From JAKAWQ01 sp963840545 (lineage in GTDB: Bacteria; Pseudomonadota; Alphaproteobacteria; Acetobacterales; Acetobacteraceae), in assembly GCA_963840545.1 (NCBI GenBank), contig CAWIZE010000001.1, positions 558,001 to 622,000 of the forward strand: a stretch of 64,000 bases of DNA, given 5' to 3'. The translations under genes were made by a program, and so were the position numbers. The notes under the pieces are model-generated. The model was not told the origin of the DNA and made no database searches. It saw only the letters and a list, made by a program, of their open reading frames with translations. Below, piece by piece: positions 28,726-36,787 of the stretch. Every line of letters starts with the position of its first letter. The first letter of the stretch is position 1.

Positions 28726-29664
28726 ATGCCTGATGCCTCGTGCCTGATGCCCCCGATGGGCGATGAAGTTTACCCCGGGATCTCCCGCGGGATCTCCATT
28801 TCCGAGGCGGTGGGGCGGCTGGCGGCCGCCGGGATCCCCACGCCCGGGCGCGAAGTGCGGCTTCTGCTCGCCCACGCGCTCGGCCGCGCGCCCGAAAGCC
28901 TGATCGGCGAGCGGCCGGCCCCGCCGCCGGGCTTCGCCGCCCTGATCGCCCGGCGGGCCGCCCGCGAGCCCCTCGCCTTCATCCTCGGCCGACGCGAGTT
29001 CTGGAGCCTCCCTTTCGCCGTCTCGCCGGCGACGCTCATTCCCCGCCCCGAGAGCGAGACGCTGCTCGAGGCGGCGCTGGCCGCCTGGCCGGACCGCGCG
29101 GCGGTGCGGCGCGTGCTCGACCTCGGCACCGGGACCGGATGCCTGCTGCTGGCCGCGCTCAGCGAGTTTCCCGCGGCCTTCGGGGTCGGGATCGATCGGG
29201 TGGCGGCGGCGGCGGCGCTGGCGCGGGCGAACGCCGAAGCGCTCGGGCTGGCCCGGCGGGCGGCCTTCCTGGCGGGGGACTGGGCGGCGTCGGTCGTGGG
29301 CCGGTTCAATCTGGTGCTGGCGAATCCGCCCTATGTGGAGCGGGCGGCGATCCCCGGGCTGATGCCCGAGGTGGCCCGCTTCGAGCCGCGCTCGGCGCTC
29401 GACGGGGGAGCGGACGGGCTGGACGCCTATCGGCGGCTCCTGCCTTCCCTGCCGCGCCTGCTGGCGGAGGGCGGGCTCGCGATCCTTGAGCTCGGCATCG
29501 GCGGGGCGGAAGGCGTGGCGCGCCTTGCCGCGGCGGAGGGGCTTGCGGTGAGGGCGGTGAGGCCCGATCTGGGAGGGAATTCGCGAGCCCTCATGCTCGC
29601 CGATCCTGGCCGCCGATCCTGCTCTCCTGGGGTCACAAAAAAACCGTTTGGCAGCGGAGGATAA
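28726..29664 (+). CDS. prmC: peptide chain release factor glutamine methyltransferase PrmC
   Basis: Methylates the Gln of the GGQ motif in RF1/RF2. Up to 312 aa; ATG 28747 or 28756 (MGDEVYPGIS) may be the true start, and no ribosome site is clear. The N-terminal helical substrate domain (AVGRLAAAGIPTPGREVRLL and REPLAFILGRREFW) is followed by the methyltransferase fold: LDLGTGTGCLLLAAL (SAM), GIDRVAAAAALA and the signature LANPPYVER. The C-terminal stretch after ADPGRR looks like read-through of a GC-rich tail. prfA, its usual partner, is not next to it, but the DUF4167 gene behind it is a typical alphaproteobacterial neighbour. Confidence 0.9.
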   Translation: MPDASCLMPPMGDEVYPGISRGISISEAVGRLAAAGIPTPGREVRLLLAHALGRAPESLIGERPAPPPGFAALIARRAAREPLAFILGRREFWSLPFAVSPATLIPRPESETLLEAALAAWPDRAAVRRVLDLGTGTGCLLLAALSEFPAAFGVGIDRVAAAAALARANAEALGLARRAAFLAGDWAASVVGRFNLVLANPPYVERAAIPGLMPEVARFEPRSALDGGADGLDAYRRLLPSLPRLLAEGGLAILELGIGGAEGVARLAAAEGLAVRAVRPDLGGNSRALMLADPGRRSCSPGVTKKPFGSGG

Positions 29665-29900
29665 GGCGGCTAGCTTGACCGGGCAGCAGGAATCGCCGCG
29701 GCGCGGCGGCTCCCGCAAGCTTCAGCCAGGATGGTCGGCATGCCGGTGCCCTGGGCACCGGCGGTTGGACCCCCGGATGAACGCTGCACCGAAGCCAAGG
29801 GCGAAGGATCTTTCTCGGCTGCCAGAGGGCGCTGCCGCACGGATGAAGACCGTGCCACGACCCTCGCAGAGTGCGAACAGGAAAGCGCAACGGCATAGGC

Positions 29901-30353
29901 ATGAACATCAAACGGATGCGCGGCAGGGGCCACCGTGGGGGCACCAACGGCGGTGGCATGCGGCACCACGGCGGGGGTATCCCGCTCAACCGCAATCACG
30001 TTTTCGATAGCAACGGGCCGGATCTCAGGATCCGCGGCACCGCCCAGCAGCTCTTCGAAAAATACCTGCAGCTCGGCCGGGACGCGACCAGTGCCGGCGA
30101 TAGGGTGATGGCGGAGAGCTACTTCCAGCACGCGGAGCACTATTTCCGCATCATGAACGCGATGAACCAGGCGGCCCAGCAGGGCCAGGTGACGGGCCCG
30201 GGCGGGCCGCCGCGCCGGTCGCTCGAGATGGACGGCGAGGAGCCCGACGGAATGACCCCTGGGCTCGGCGATCAGCCGGGCCAGAACGAGGGGCGCGAGA
30301 TCCCGATCGGCGCCACGCCGCCGGACGGCTATCCGAACGGTTCCGTCAACTGA
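29901..30353 (+). CDS. DUF4167 domain protein
   Basis: 150 aa. An Arg/Gly-rich basic start (MNIKRMRGRGHRGG) leads into the conserved core NHVFDSNGPDLRIRGTAQQ, LFEKYLQLGRDATSAGD and RVMAESYFQHAEHYFRIMN, the DUF4167 hallmark of alphaproteobacteria. The C-terminus is disordered and Pro/Gly-rich. The basic start suggests RNA binding, possibly with ribosomes as its prmC neighbour does; no function is established. I chose ATG 29901 as the conserved start; the frame opens 30 bases earlier. Confidence 0.85.
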   Translation: MNIKRMRGRGHRGGTNGGGMRHHGGGIPLNRNHVFDSNGPDLRIRGTAQQLFEKYLQLGRDATSAGDRVMAESYFQHAEHYFRIMNAMNQAAQQGQVTGPGGPPRRSLEMDGEEPDGMTPGLGDQPGQNEGREIPIGATPPDGYPNGSVN

Positions 30354-30395
30354 CGACTGCTGGCTAACGGCTGGCGGGACCGTTCCCCGGCGGCA

Positions 30396-33300
30396 TCACA
30401 AAAGGCGGAGCTGGCGCTTCGCGACCGGGCGGGCAGACGGGCGGTCAGCCTGATGGCGGAGCAGCCCCTCCTCGATATCGGCGAGAAAGCGCGAGGGCGG
30501 GAGCCGCTGAAGGCGGCCGCGCCATGACCGCTCGGCGCTGCGGCTGAGCACCAGACGCTCGCGGGCGCGGGTCACGCCGACATAGAAGAGCCGACGCTCC
30601 TCCTCGGCGGCCGTGCCGTCGCCTTCGAGCAGCGGCAGAACCCCGTCCTCCAACCCGACGATGAAGACGAGCGCGAACTCGAGGCCTTTCGCCGCATGGA
30701 GCGTGGAGAGCAGCACGCGGTCCGCGCGCGGATCCCAGAGGTCCGTCTCGCGCGCGAGCGAAAGCGCGTCGGCGGGTCCGAGCCCTTCGCCGAGCGCACG
30801 CTCGGCAAGCCCGGCCAGCGCGGGGACGAGGCCGGCGAGCGCGGCCTGAGCCGGGGCTTCCGCGCCGCCGGCGGCAAGCCGCGCCGCAGCCGCGCGCAGC
30901 GCTGCCGGAACGTCGCCGTCCCGGGCGATCGCGGCGATTTCGGCAAGCAGGGCGGACAAGCCGGGGACGCTGGCCAGCGGGTCGGCCGACGAGGTGCGGT
31001 AAGGAATGCCGGCGCGGGAGAAGGCCTCGGCAAGCGGGGCCGCCTGCCTGCCGGTGCGGGTGAGCACGGCGATATCGGAGAAGCCGATTCCCCGCTGGGC
31101 CGCGCTGCCGACCGCCGGAGAACCGCCGCGGCCGCGATCGATCGAATAGAAGCTGTGCCCGCCGAGCGATTCCTCGATCGTGCGGACGACGAACTCCGCC
31201 TCGGCACGCTCCGAGGCCGCCCGATGCAGCGTGATGCGCTCGGCCGGGAGGAGGCCGCGCCGGGCGGCGGGCGGGCCGCGGGCGAGGAGCTGTGCGGCGG
31301 CGGCGGCGATCGTTTCGCTCGAACGATAGTTGCGCCGCAGGGTGAAGCTGCGGGCGGTCGGATAATCGGCGCGGAAGCGATCGAAGCAGGCGGCGTCGGC
31401 GCCGCGGAAGCCGTGGATCGCCTGGTCCGGATCGCCGATCGCGAGCAGGTTCACCCCGGAGGGAGCGAGGGGCGGGGCCAGCATCAGGAGCAGGCGGTAC
31501 TGGGTGGCGTCAAGATCCTGGAACTCGTCCACCGCGATGAAGCGGAAGCGCGCGCGATAGCGCTTTGCGAGGGCGGCGTTCCCTTCGAGTGCCGCGAGCG
31601 CCAGGCCGACGAGATCGTCGAAATCAACCTCGTTCCGCGCCGCCAGCGCCTGCTGATAGCGGGCAAGCAATGCGGCGATCTCGGGATCGGCCGCCGCACC
31701 GCTGCGCTTGGCGCGGGAGAGGGCGGCGAGGAGGCTTGCGGCCTTGCCCGGCGTGACGGCGGCGGCCTCGGCCACCAGCGCGCGGCTTTCCTCCTCGGCG
31801 GCGATGGAAAAGCCGGGCGCGAGGCCGGCAGCCTCGGGGTGCGCCCGAAGGATGGCGAGGCCGAGCGAGTGGAAGGTGTGGATCTGAACCGCCCGGGCGC
31901 ACGGGCCGAGCAGCGGGCCAAGGCGGTCGCGCATTTCGCCGGCCGCGCGGCGGGTGAAGGTGATGGCGAGCACCGCCTCGGCCGGGACGGCGCCGGCGGC
32001 GACGAGATGGGCGATCCGGTGGGTGAGGGTGCGGGTCTTGCCCGAGCCCGGGCCGGCGACGATGAGCAGCGGGCCCGTGGGCGCGGAGACGGCGGCGCGC
32101 TGCGCGGCATCGAGGCCGTCGGAGGGCCAGGGGGCAACGGCGGGGAGGGCGCCTTCGGGCCACGGCGCGGCCGGGGTGGCACGGGCCACAGCAGCGGGCG
32201 GCGGCTCGGGCGGGGAGGCCCGTCCCAGGGGAAAAAGGAGCGCGCCGCCGGCGCGGCCCTTGAGCTCGCACGGCGCAAAGAGGCGGATGACGCCATATTC
32301 GCCGTCATAGCCCGCCTCGCGGATGACGTCCCCGCGCCGCATCCGGGCGATGGCCTCGGCGAGCAGCGAGGAGTGGGCGCGCGCGATCTCCTCGAGCGGG
32401 GCGGATCGGAGGATGGCGAGCTCCGGCCCGAGCGATGCGGTGAGGCGTTCATAGCCCTGCGCCACCGCGCGGCTAGCCGGCCCGGTGCCGGCGAGCTCGG
32501 CCAGGATTTCGGGCAGCGGCACGAGGCTCGCGATCTTGCCCGCTGTCGGCGGGGGCAGGGCTTCGGCCTCGCTGCGGTCGGCGAGCCGCTCGATCCGATG
32601 CAGCACGCCAATGGTGAGCTTGCCGCCGCAGACCGGGCAGCGCCCGTCATGGGCGAGCGTTTCGGCAGGAAGGAGGCGGGCCTTGCAGGCACGGTGCCCG
32701 TCGAGATGGTATTTTCCCTCTTCGGGGAAGAACTCGACGGTGCCGACATAGCCCTGGCCCGTCTCAAGCGCGCGGCGGATCGCCCCGTAATCGAGCGCGC
32801 TGTCGAACATTGTCGCCTCGCGGCCGAGCTTGCCGGGCGAATGGGCGTCCGAGTTCGAGACGAGGCGGTAACGATCGAGCGCGGAAAGCCGCCAGTTCAT
32901 CGCCGGGTCGGAGGAGAGCCCGGTCTCGAGGGCGAAGATCGCGGGGGCGAGGTCGCGGTAACATTCGGTGATCGAATCGAAGCCGGATTGGGAGCCGAGG
33001 GCGGCGAACCACGGCGTCCAGATATGCGCGGGCACGAGATAGGAGGCGGGGTCCGATTCGAGCACGATCTCGAGCAGATCGCGGGAATCGAGGCCGAGAA
33101 TCGGCCGGCCGTCCGAGGCGATGTTGCCGATGCGCGCGAGCCGGGCGGAGATGCGATCGACGGCGGCGAGATCGGGCGCGTAGATCAGGTGATGGATCTT
33201 TCGCGTGCGATCGCCCTTCTTGTAGATGGTCGAGATCTCGACCGAGAGCATGAAGCGGACCGGGGCGGCGGAAGCGGCGCCCGGATGAAGCGCGGCGAGC

Positions 33301-33518
33301 CGCTCCTCGATCCCGCTCGCCAGGCGGAAAAGGCCGGGCTCGGCAGGCACAAGTTTTTCACCGAGCTCGGCGCGCCAGGCAGGGTGGGCGAAATCGCCGG
33401 TGGCGACGAGATCGACGCCCTTCACCCGGGCTGCCGCGGCGAGATGCTCGAGATCGAGATCCCGGCTCGTGGCGCGGGAATATTTCGAGTGGACGTGCAG
33501 GTCAGCGGTGAAGCGCAT
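30396..33518 (-). CDS. PHP phosphoesterase domain fused to UvrD-type helicase
   Basis: 1040 aa in one frame. Residues 1-~400: PHP-type domain with metal-binding HVHSKYSRA, GDFAHPAW, LVPAHIWTPWFAALGSQSG and SNSDAHSPGKLG, then a zinc-ribbon-like CPVCGGKLTIGVLHRIERL (YqxK/TIGR00375 type). Residues ~460-1040: superfamily 1A helicase with AGPGSGKTRTL (Walker A), ITFTRRAAGEMRDRL, AVDEFQDLDATQ (Walker B), GDPDQAIHGFRGAD, LRRNYRS, LSTLHAAKGLEFALVF and VGVTRARERLVLS. Likely couples unwinding with nucleotide or phosphoester cleavage in DNA repair; function inferred. No motif looks damaged. Confidence 0.88.
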   Translation of the reverse strand: MRFTADLHVHSKYSRATSRDLDLEHLAAAARVKGVDLVATGDFAHPAWRAELGEKLVPAEPGLFRLASGIEERLAALHPGAASAAPVRFMLSVEISTIYKKGDRTRKIHHLIYAPDLAAVDRISARLARIGNIASDGRPILGLDSRDLLEIVLESDPASYLVPAHIWTPWFAALGSQSGFDSITECYRDLAPAIFALETGLSSDPAMNWRLSALDRYRLVSNSDAHSPGKLGREATMFDSALDYGAIRRALETGQGYVGTVEFFPEEGKYHLDGHRACKARLLPAETLAHDGRCPVCGGKLTIGVLHRIERLADRSEAEALPPPTAGKIASLVPLPEILAELAGTGPASRAVAQGYERLTASLGPELAILRSAPLEEIARAHSSLLAEAIARMRRGDVIREAGYDGEYGVIRLFAPCELKGRAGGALLFPLGRASPPEPPPAAVARATPAAPWPEGALPAVAPWPSDGLDAAQRAAVSAPTGPLLIVAGPGSGKTRTLTHRIAHLVAAGAVPAEAVLAITFTRRAAGEMRDRLGPLLGPCARAVQIHTFHSLGLAILRAHPEAAGLAPGFSIAAEEESRALVAEAAAVTPGKAASLLAALSRAKRSGAAADPEIAALLARYQQALAARNEVDFDDLVGLALAALEGNAALAKRYRARFRFIAVDEFQDLDATQYRLLLMLAPPLAPSGVNLLAIGDPDQAIHGFRGADAACFDRFRADYPTARSFTLRRNYRSSETIAAAAAQLLARGPPAARRGLLPAERITLHRAASERAEAEFVVRTIEESLGGHSFYSIDRGRGGSPAVGSAAQRGIGFSDIAVLTRTGRQAAPLAEAFSRAGIPYRTSSADPLASVPGLSALLAEIAAIARDGDVPAALRAAAARLAAGGAEAPAQAALAGLVPALAGLAERALGEGLGPADALSLARETDLWDPRADRVLLSTLHAAKGLEFALVFIVGLEDGVLPLLEGDGTAAEEERRLFYVGVTRARERLVLSRSAERSWRGRLQRLPPSRFLADIEEGLLRHQADRPSARPVAKRQLRLL

Positions 33519-33600
33519 CGCGGGCAGCCACCTCGAACCCCGTTGGGGCGACTCGGCGGGGGCACAATGATAGGCTGGACGCGATCGCTCGCGCAGCGGA

Positions 33601-33674
33601 TGGAGCGGGTGAGGGGAATCGAACCCCCGTATGCAGCTTGGGAAGCTGCTGTTCTACCATTGAACTACACCCGC
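33601..33674 (-). tRNA. tRNA-Gly (anticodon CCC)
   Basis: Read on the minus strand from 33674. Acceptor GCGGGT pairs with ACCCGC, discriminator T, encoded CCA at 33603-33601. D arm GTTCAATGGTAGAAC; anticodon stem GCAGC/GCTGC with loop TTCCCAA, giving CCC; T arm GGGGGTTCGATTCCCC. A complete cloverleaf with no insert. It sits in the gap between the helicase gene and metZ; no integration footprint is visible. Confidence 0.95.
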
Positions 33675-33780
33675 GCCGGGGCGCTACCCGCAGGCCCTTG
33701 GGCGAGACTGCCCTTATAGAAAACGCGTGTTGACGGCGCAACCGCTTCGCCGTAAGGCTCGCGGTGGCGGGCGACCGCCC

Positions 33781-33840
33781 CTCGTGATTTGTCCGGCCGG
33801 CTTGCGGCGAGGTGAAACAAGCGCGCTAAAGAGGCCCGCG
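33781..33840 (+). promoter_or_regulatory. SAM-II riboswitch upstream of metZ
   Basis: The segment contains CTCGTGATTTG, then CCGGCTTGCGGC, GTGAAACAAG and CGCTAAAGAGG in the order and spacing of SAM-II aptamers of alphaproteobacteria (consensus GTGATTTG...GGCTTGC...TTAAACAAG...GCTAAAG). The CTTG with CAAG pairing gives the pseudoknot. It lies about 70 bases before the metZ start, so S-adenosylmethionine should turn metZ down. Recognised by eye. Confidence 0.85.
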
Positions 33841-33909
33841 GTGCATAAGGGAATAGTTCCGGCACATCGCGGTATTCCAGGCCGGCCCAGGCTGAAAGGG
33901 CCCGCTCCG

Positions 33910-35112
33910 ATGACCACCCCCCTCCTCTCCCCCGCCACGTTGCTCGTCCATGGCGGGGTCGCGCGCAGCCAGTTCGCGGAGACGGCCGAGGCGCTCTTCC
34001 TCACCTCGGGCTTCGTCTATGACAGCGCCGAGCAGGCCGCCGCGACCTTCGCGGGGACGGTCGAGCACTACCAGTACAGCCGCTTCGGCAACCCGACGGT
34101 CGCGATGCTGGAAGCGCGACTCGCCGCGATCGAGGGGGCGGAGGCGTGCCGCGCGACCGCGAGCGGCATGGCTGCGGTGCATGCCGCCCTGCTCTGCCAG
34201 CTCAAAGCGGGCGATCGGGTGGTCGCCGCGCGCGCGCTCTTCGGTTCCTGCCACTGGATCATCTCGACCCTGCTGCCGCGCTACGGGATCAGGACGGAGT
34301 TCGTCGACGGCGCCGACCTCGATGCCTGGCGCGCCACCCTCAGCGAACCGGCTCAGCTCGTCCTGCTCGAGACACCTTCCAATCCGATGCTCGAGATCAT
34401 CGATCTCGCGGCGGTGGCCGGCCTTGCCCACCATGCCGGCGCGCTCGTCGTGGTGGACAACGTATTCGCGACACCGCTGCTGCAGAAGCCGCTGGCGCTC
34501 GGGGCCGACATCGTCGTTTATTCGGCGACCAAGCACCTGGATGGCCAGGGGCGCGTGCTGGGCGGGGCGGTGCTCAGCTCGAAAAGCTGGATCGAGAACA
34601 CGCTGCAGCCCTTCATCCGCAACACCGGTCCTGCGCTCTCGCCGTTCAATGCCTGGGTGCTCATCAAGGGGATGGAGACGCTGGCATTGCGCGTCGAGGC
34701 CTCGAGCGCGGCGGCGGCCCGGATCGCCGATTTTCTCGCCGGGCGAGCGGAGGTTGAGCAGGTCTGGTATCCGTTCCGCGCGGACCACCCGCAAGAGCGG
34801 CTGGCGCGGGCCCAGATGAAGGGCGGCGGCACGGTGGTGAGCTTCGCGGTGGCCGGCGGCCGACCTGCCGCCTTCGCCACACTCGACGCGCTCCACCTGA
34901 TCGCCATCTCGAACAATCTCGGCGATACCAAATCGCTGGCGACGCATCCGGCGACGACGACGCACATGCGCATCGGCGAAGCGGAGCGCGCCCGGCTCGG
35001 CATCACCGAATCGGTGATCCGCCTTTCGGTCGGGCTCGAGGATCCCGCCGACCTCGAGGCCGATCTCGAGCGGGCGCTCGCCGCCGGCAGGCTCGCGCAC
35101 GCCGCGGATTAG
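33910..35112 (+). CDS. metZ: O-succinylhomoserine sulfhydrylase
   Basis: PLP enzyme making homocysteine from O-succinylhomoserine and sulfide, a step of methionine synthesis. 400 aa of the Cys/Met metabolism fold: YSRFGNPTVAMLEARLAAIE, CRATASGMAAVHAAL (PLP phosphate), VVVDNVFATPLLQKPL and the PLP Lys in YSATKHLDGQGRVLGG. The ending SVGLEDPADLEADLERAL is typical. ATG 33910 with GAAAGGG. Under a SAM-II riboswitch. The acetyl- versus succinyl-homoserine choice cannot be told for certain from sequence. Confidence 0.9.
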   Translation: MTTPLLSPATLLVHGGVARSQFAETAEALFLTSGFVYDSAEQAAATFAGTVEHYQYSRFGNPTVAMLEARLAAIEGAEACRATASGMAAVHAALLCQLKAGDRVVAARALFGSCHWIISTLLPRYGIRTEFVDGADLDAWRATLSEPAQLVLLETPSNPMLEIIDLAAVAGLAHHAGALVVVDNVFATPLLQKPLALGADIVVYSATKHLDGQGRVLGGAVLSSKSWIENTLQPFIRNTGPALSPFNAWVLIKGMETLALRVEASSAAAARIADFLAGRAEVEQVWYPFRADHPQERLARAQMKGGGTVVSFAVAGGRPAAFATLDALHLIAISNNLGDTKSLATHPATTTHMRIGEAERARLGITESVIRLSVGLEDPADLEADLERALAAGRLAHAAD

Positions 35113-35276
35113 CGATTGGTCTGGACAAGGCCCGCGGGGCCGGGGTTTCATCCGTAATGGAGCGGATCACAGGCGGCTCTGATCGCGAGGCGATCCAGGG
35201 CTGGATCCATCCGCTCGGCACAAGGGGAAAAAGGGCGCGTTCACCACGACCGAACGCGCTCCAAGAGGTCCACGTC

Positions 35277-35681
35277 ATGGCCGAGGATTATTCGAAGACC
35301 ACGCGCAGCATCCGGGTGAGCGTCCGCCCCTTCTATCTCGAGGATCAGTCGGAGCCCGAGACGCATCATTTCGTCTGGGCCTATCGGGTGAAGATCGAAA
35401 ATCGCGGCAGCGAGATCGTGCAGCTCCTGCGCCGCACGTGGCAGATCACCGACGCGCACGGGCGCATCCAGCATGTGCACGGAGCGGGCGTCGTCGGCGA
35501 GCAGCCCGTCCTCGAACCGGGCGAGGCCTTCGAGTACACATCGGGAACTCCGCTCGAGACGCCCTCGGGCTTCATGACCGGCGCCTATCACATGGTGGTG
35601 GCCGCGTCGGGCGAGCGGTTCGACGTGGCGATTCCGGCCTTCAGCCTCGACAGCCCCCATCAGGACCGCCGGCTGAATTGA
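35277..35681 (+). CDS. apaG: ApaG (Co2+/Mg2+ efflux-associated protein)
   Basis: 134 aa, normal for ApaG. It folds as a fibronectin-like sandwich: VSVRPFYLEDQSEPETHHFV, YRVKIENRGSEIVQLLRRTW, GVVGEQPVLEPGEAFEYTSG and GFMTGAYHMVV. The GxGxVGxQP loop (GAGVVGEQP) is present. ATG 35277 (MAEDYSKTTRSIRVS) fits family starts; the longer upstream frame does not. Its function is still debated (metal tolerance, pyrophosphate binding). Downstream of metZ, upstream of folE. Confidence 0.92.
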   Translation: MAEDYSKTTRSIRVSVRPFYLEDQSEPETHHFVWAYRVKIENRGSEIVQLLRRTWQITDAHGRIQHVHGAGVVGEQPVLEPGEAFEYTSGTPLETPSGFMTGAYHMVVAASGERFDVAIPAFSLDSPHQDRRLN

Positions 35682-35808
35682 GGGCGGCGCGCCCAAGGGG
35701 AATTCAAGGGGCCGTCAAGCGGGCAGCTTGTCAGCGCCCGGGACAGGCCCAATATCGGCGGCGCGACGACGTCTCCGCGCTCAACCCCGGCCCAAGGAAA
35801 CCGATGCC

Positions 35809-36411
35809 GTGGATCTTCTCGTTCCTGCTGCCGTAACGCCGGCACGTCCAACACGCGAGGAGGCCGAGGAGGCGGTTCGCGTACTGCTGCGATGGGCGGG
35901 CGAAAACCCCGCGCGGGAAGGGCTCCTCGACACGCCCGGGCGGGTGGTGCGGGCCTACGAGGAATTCTTTGCGGGCTACGCCGTCGATCCGGTGGCTCTG
36001 CTGCAGCGCACCTTCGAGGAGACGGACGGCTACGACGAGCTCGTGCTGCTGCGCGATATCCGCGTGGAGAGCCATTGCGAGCATCACATGCTGCCGATCG
36101 TCGGGCGGGCGCACGTGGCCTACCTGCCCCGGCGGCGCGTCGTCGGCATCAGCAAGCTGGCGCGTGTGGCCGAGGCTTACGCGCGCCGGCTGCAGATTCA
36201 GGAGAAGCTGACGGCGCAGATCGCAAACACCATCAACGAGGTTCTGCAGCCGCGCGGGGTCGCCGTGGTGATCGAGGCGGAACACCAGTGCATGTCGACG
36301 CGCGGGGTGCATAAGCCCGGCGCCGGCATGGTGACGAGTCGCATGCTGGGCGCGTTCCGCGACGACCCGGCGACACGGCGGGAGCTCTTCGCGATGATCG
36401 GCTCGCGATGA
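35809..36411 (+). CDS. folE: GTP cyclohydrolase I
   Basis: First enzyme of tetrahydrofolate/queuosine synthesis, GTP to dihydroneopterin triphosphate. 200 aa from GTG 35809, which follows AAGGAA by 9 bases; the frame opens further upstream. Signature residues: GLLDTPGRVVRAYEEFF; zinc Cys/His in ESHCEHHMLPIVGRAHV and AEHQCMSTRGVHKPGAGMVT; GISKLARVAEAYARRLQ. The N-terminus before PTREEAEEAVRVLLRW is not conserved. It ends 55 bases before the convergent NIPSNAP-type gene. Confidence 0.92.
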   Translation: MDLLVPAAVTPARPTREEAEEAVRVLLRWAGENPAREGLLDTPGRVVRAYEEFFAGYAVDPVALLQRTFEETDGYDELVLLRDIRVESHCEHHMLPIVGRAHVAYLPRRRVVGISKLARVAEAYARRLQIQEKLTAQIANTINEVLQPRGVAVVIEAEHQCMSTRGVHKPGAGMVTSRMLGAFRDDPATRRELFAMIGSR

Positions 36412-36466
36412 TCGGCAGCTATCTCGCGATCGGCTGAGACCGCCGGCCCGCCGCGGCCGCGTCGCG

Positions 36467-36787
36467 CTATTGGACCGGCGAGAAATCGGTCGGGCGAAGG
36501 AGGCGGTTCTCCTGCGAGACCAGCAGGCCGAGCTCTTCCGACTTCTTGATATAGGCACCCCAGCCGGGATCGGCCGCCATGGCAGCGCGGCGCGCTTCGC
36601 GATCGGCCTGGCTCTCATAGCCCCAGAGATGCACCACCTGGTTGAGCGGCCCTTCGGTGGCGACGAACCAACCGAGGCAACGGCCGAGATATTTCTGCTG
36701 CAGCGGCCAGGCGTCGGCCTTGTAGAGCGCGACGAACGCCGCCGTCTTGCCGGGACGCGTGGTGTAGATGCGCAGATCGACGATCAT
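36467..36787 (-). CDS. NIPSNAP-family protein
   Basis: 106 aa: IVDLRIYTTRPGKTAAFVAL, CLGWFVATEGPLNQVVHLW and SQADREARRAAMAADPGW are the NIPSNAP ferredoxin-like fold (dimeric alpha/beta barrel). Bacterial members are of unknown biochemical role. ATG 36787 overlaps the end of the yejF-type gene (ATGA), so it is co-transcribed as the last gene of the peptide-transporter operon, though a functional link is not obvious. Confidence 0.85.
   Translation of the reverse strand: MIVDLRIYTTRPGKTAAFVALYKADAWPLQQKYLGRCLGWFVATEGPLNQVVHLWGYESQADREARRAAMAADPGWGAYIKKSEELGLLVSQENRLLRPTDFSPVQ

Noticed and set aside
33601..33674. Prophage attachment site at tRNA-Gly
   Set aside because: No integrase or repeated tRNA 3' end nearby; the prophage is 16 kb away.
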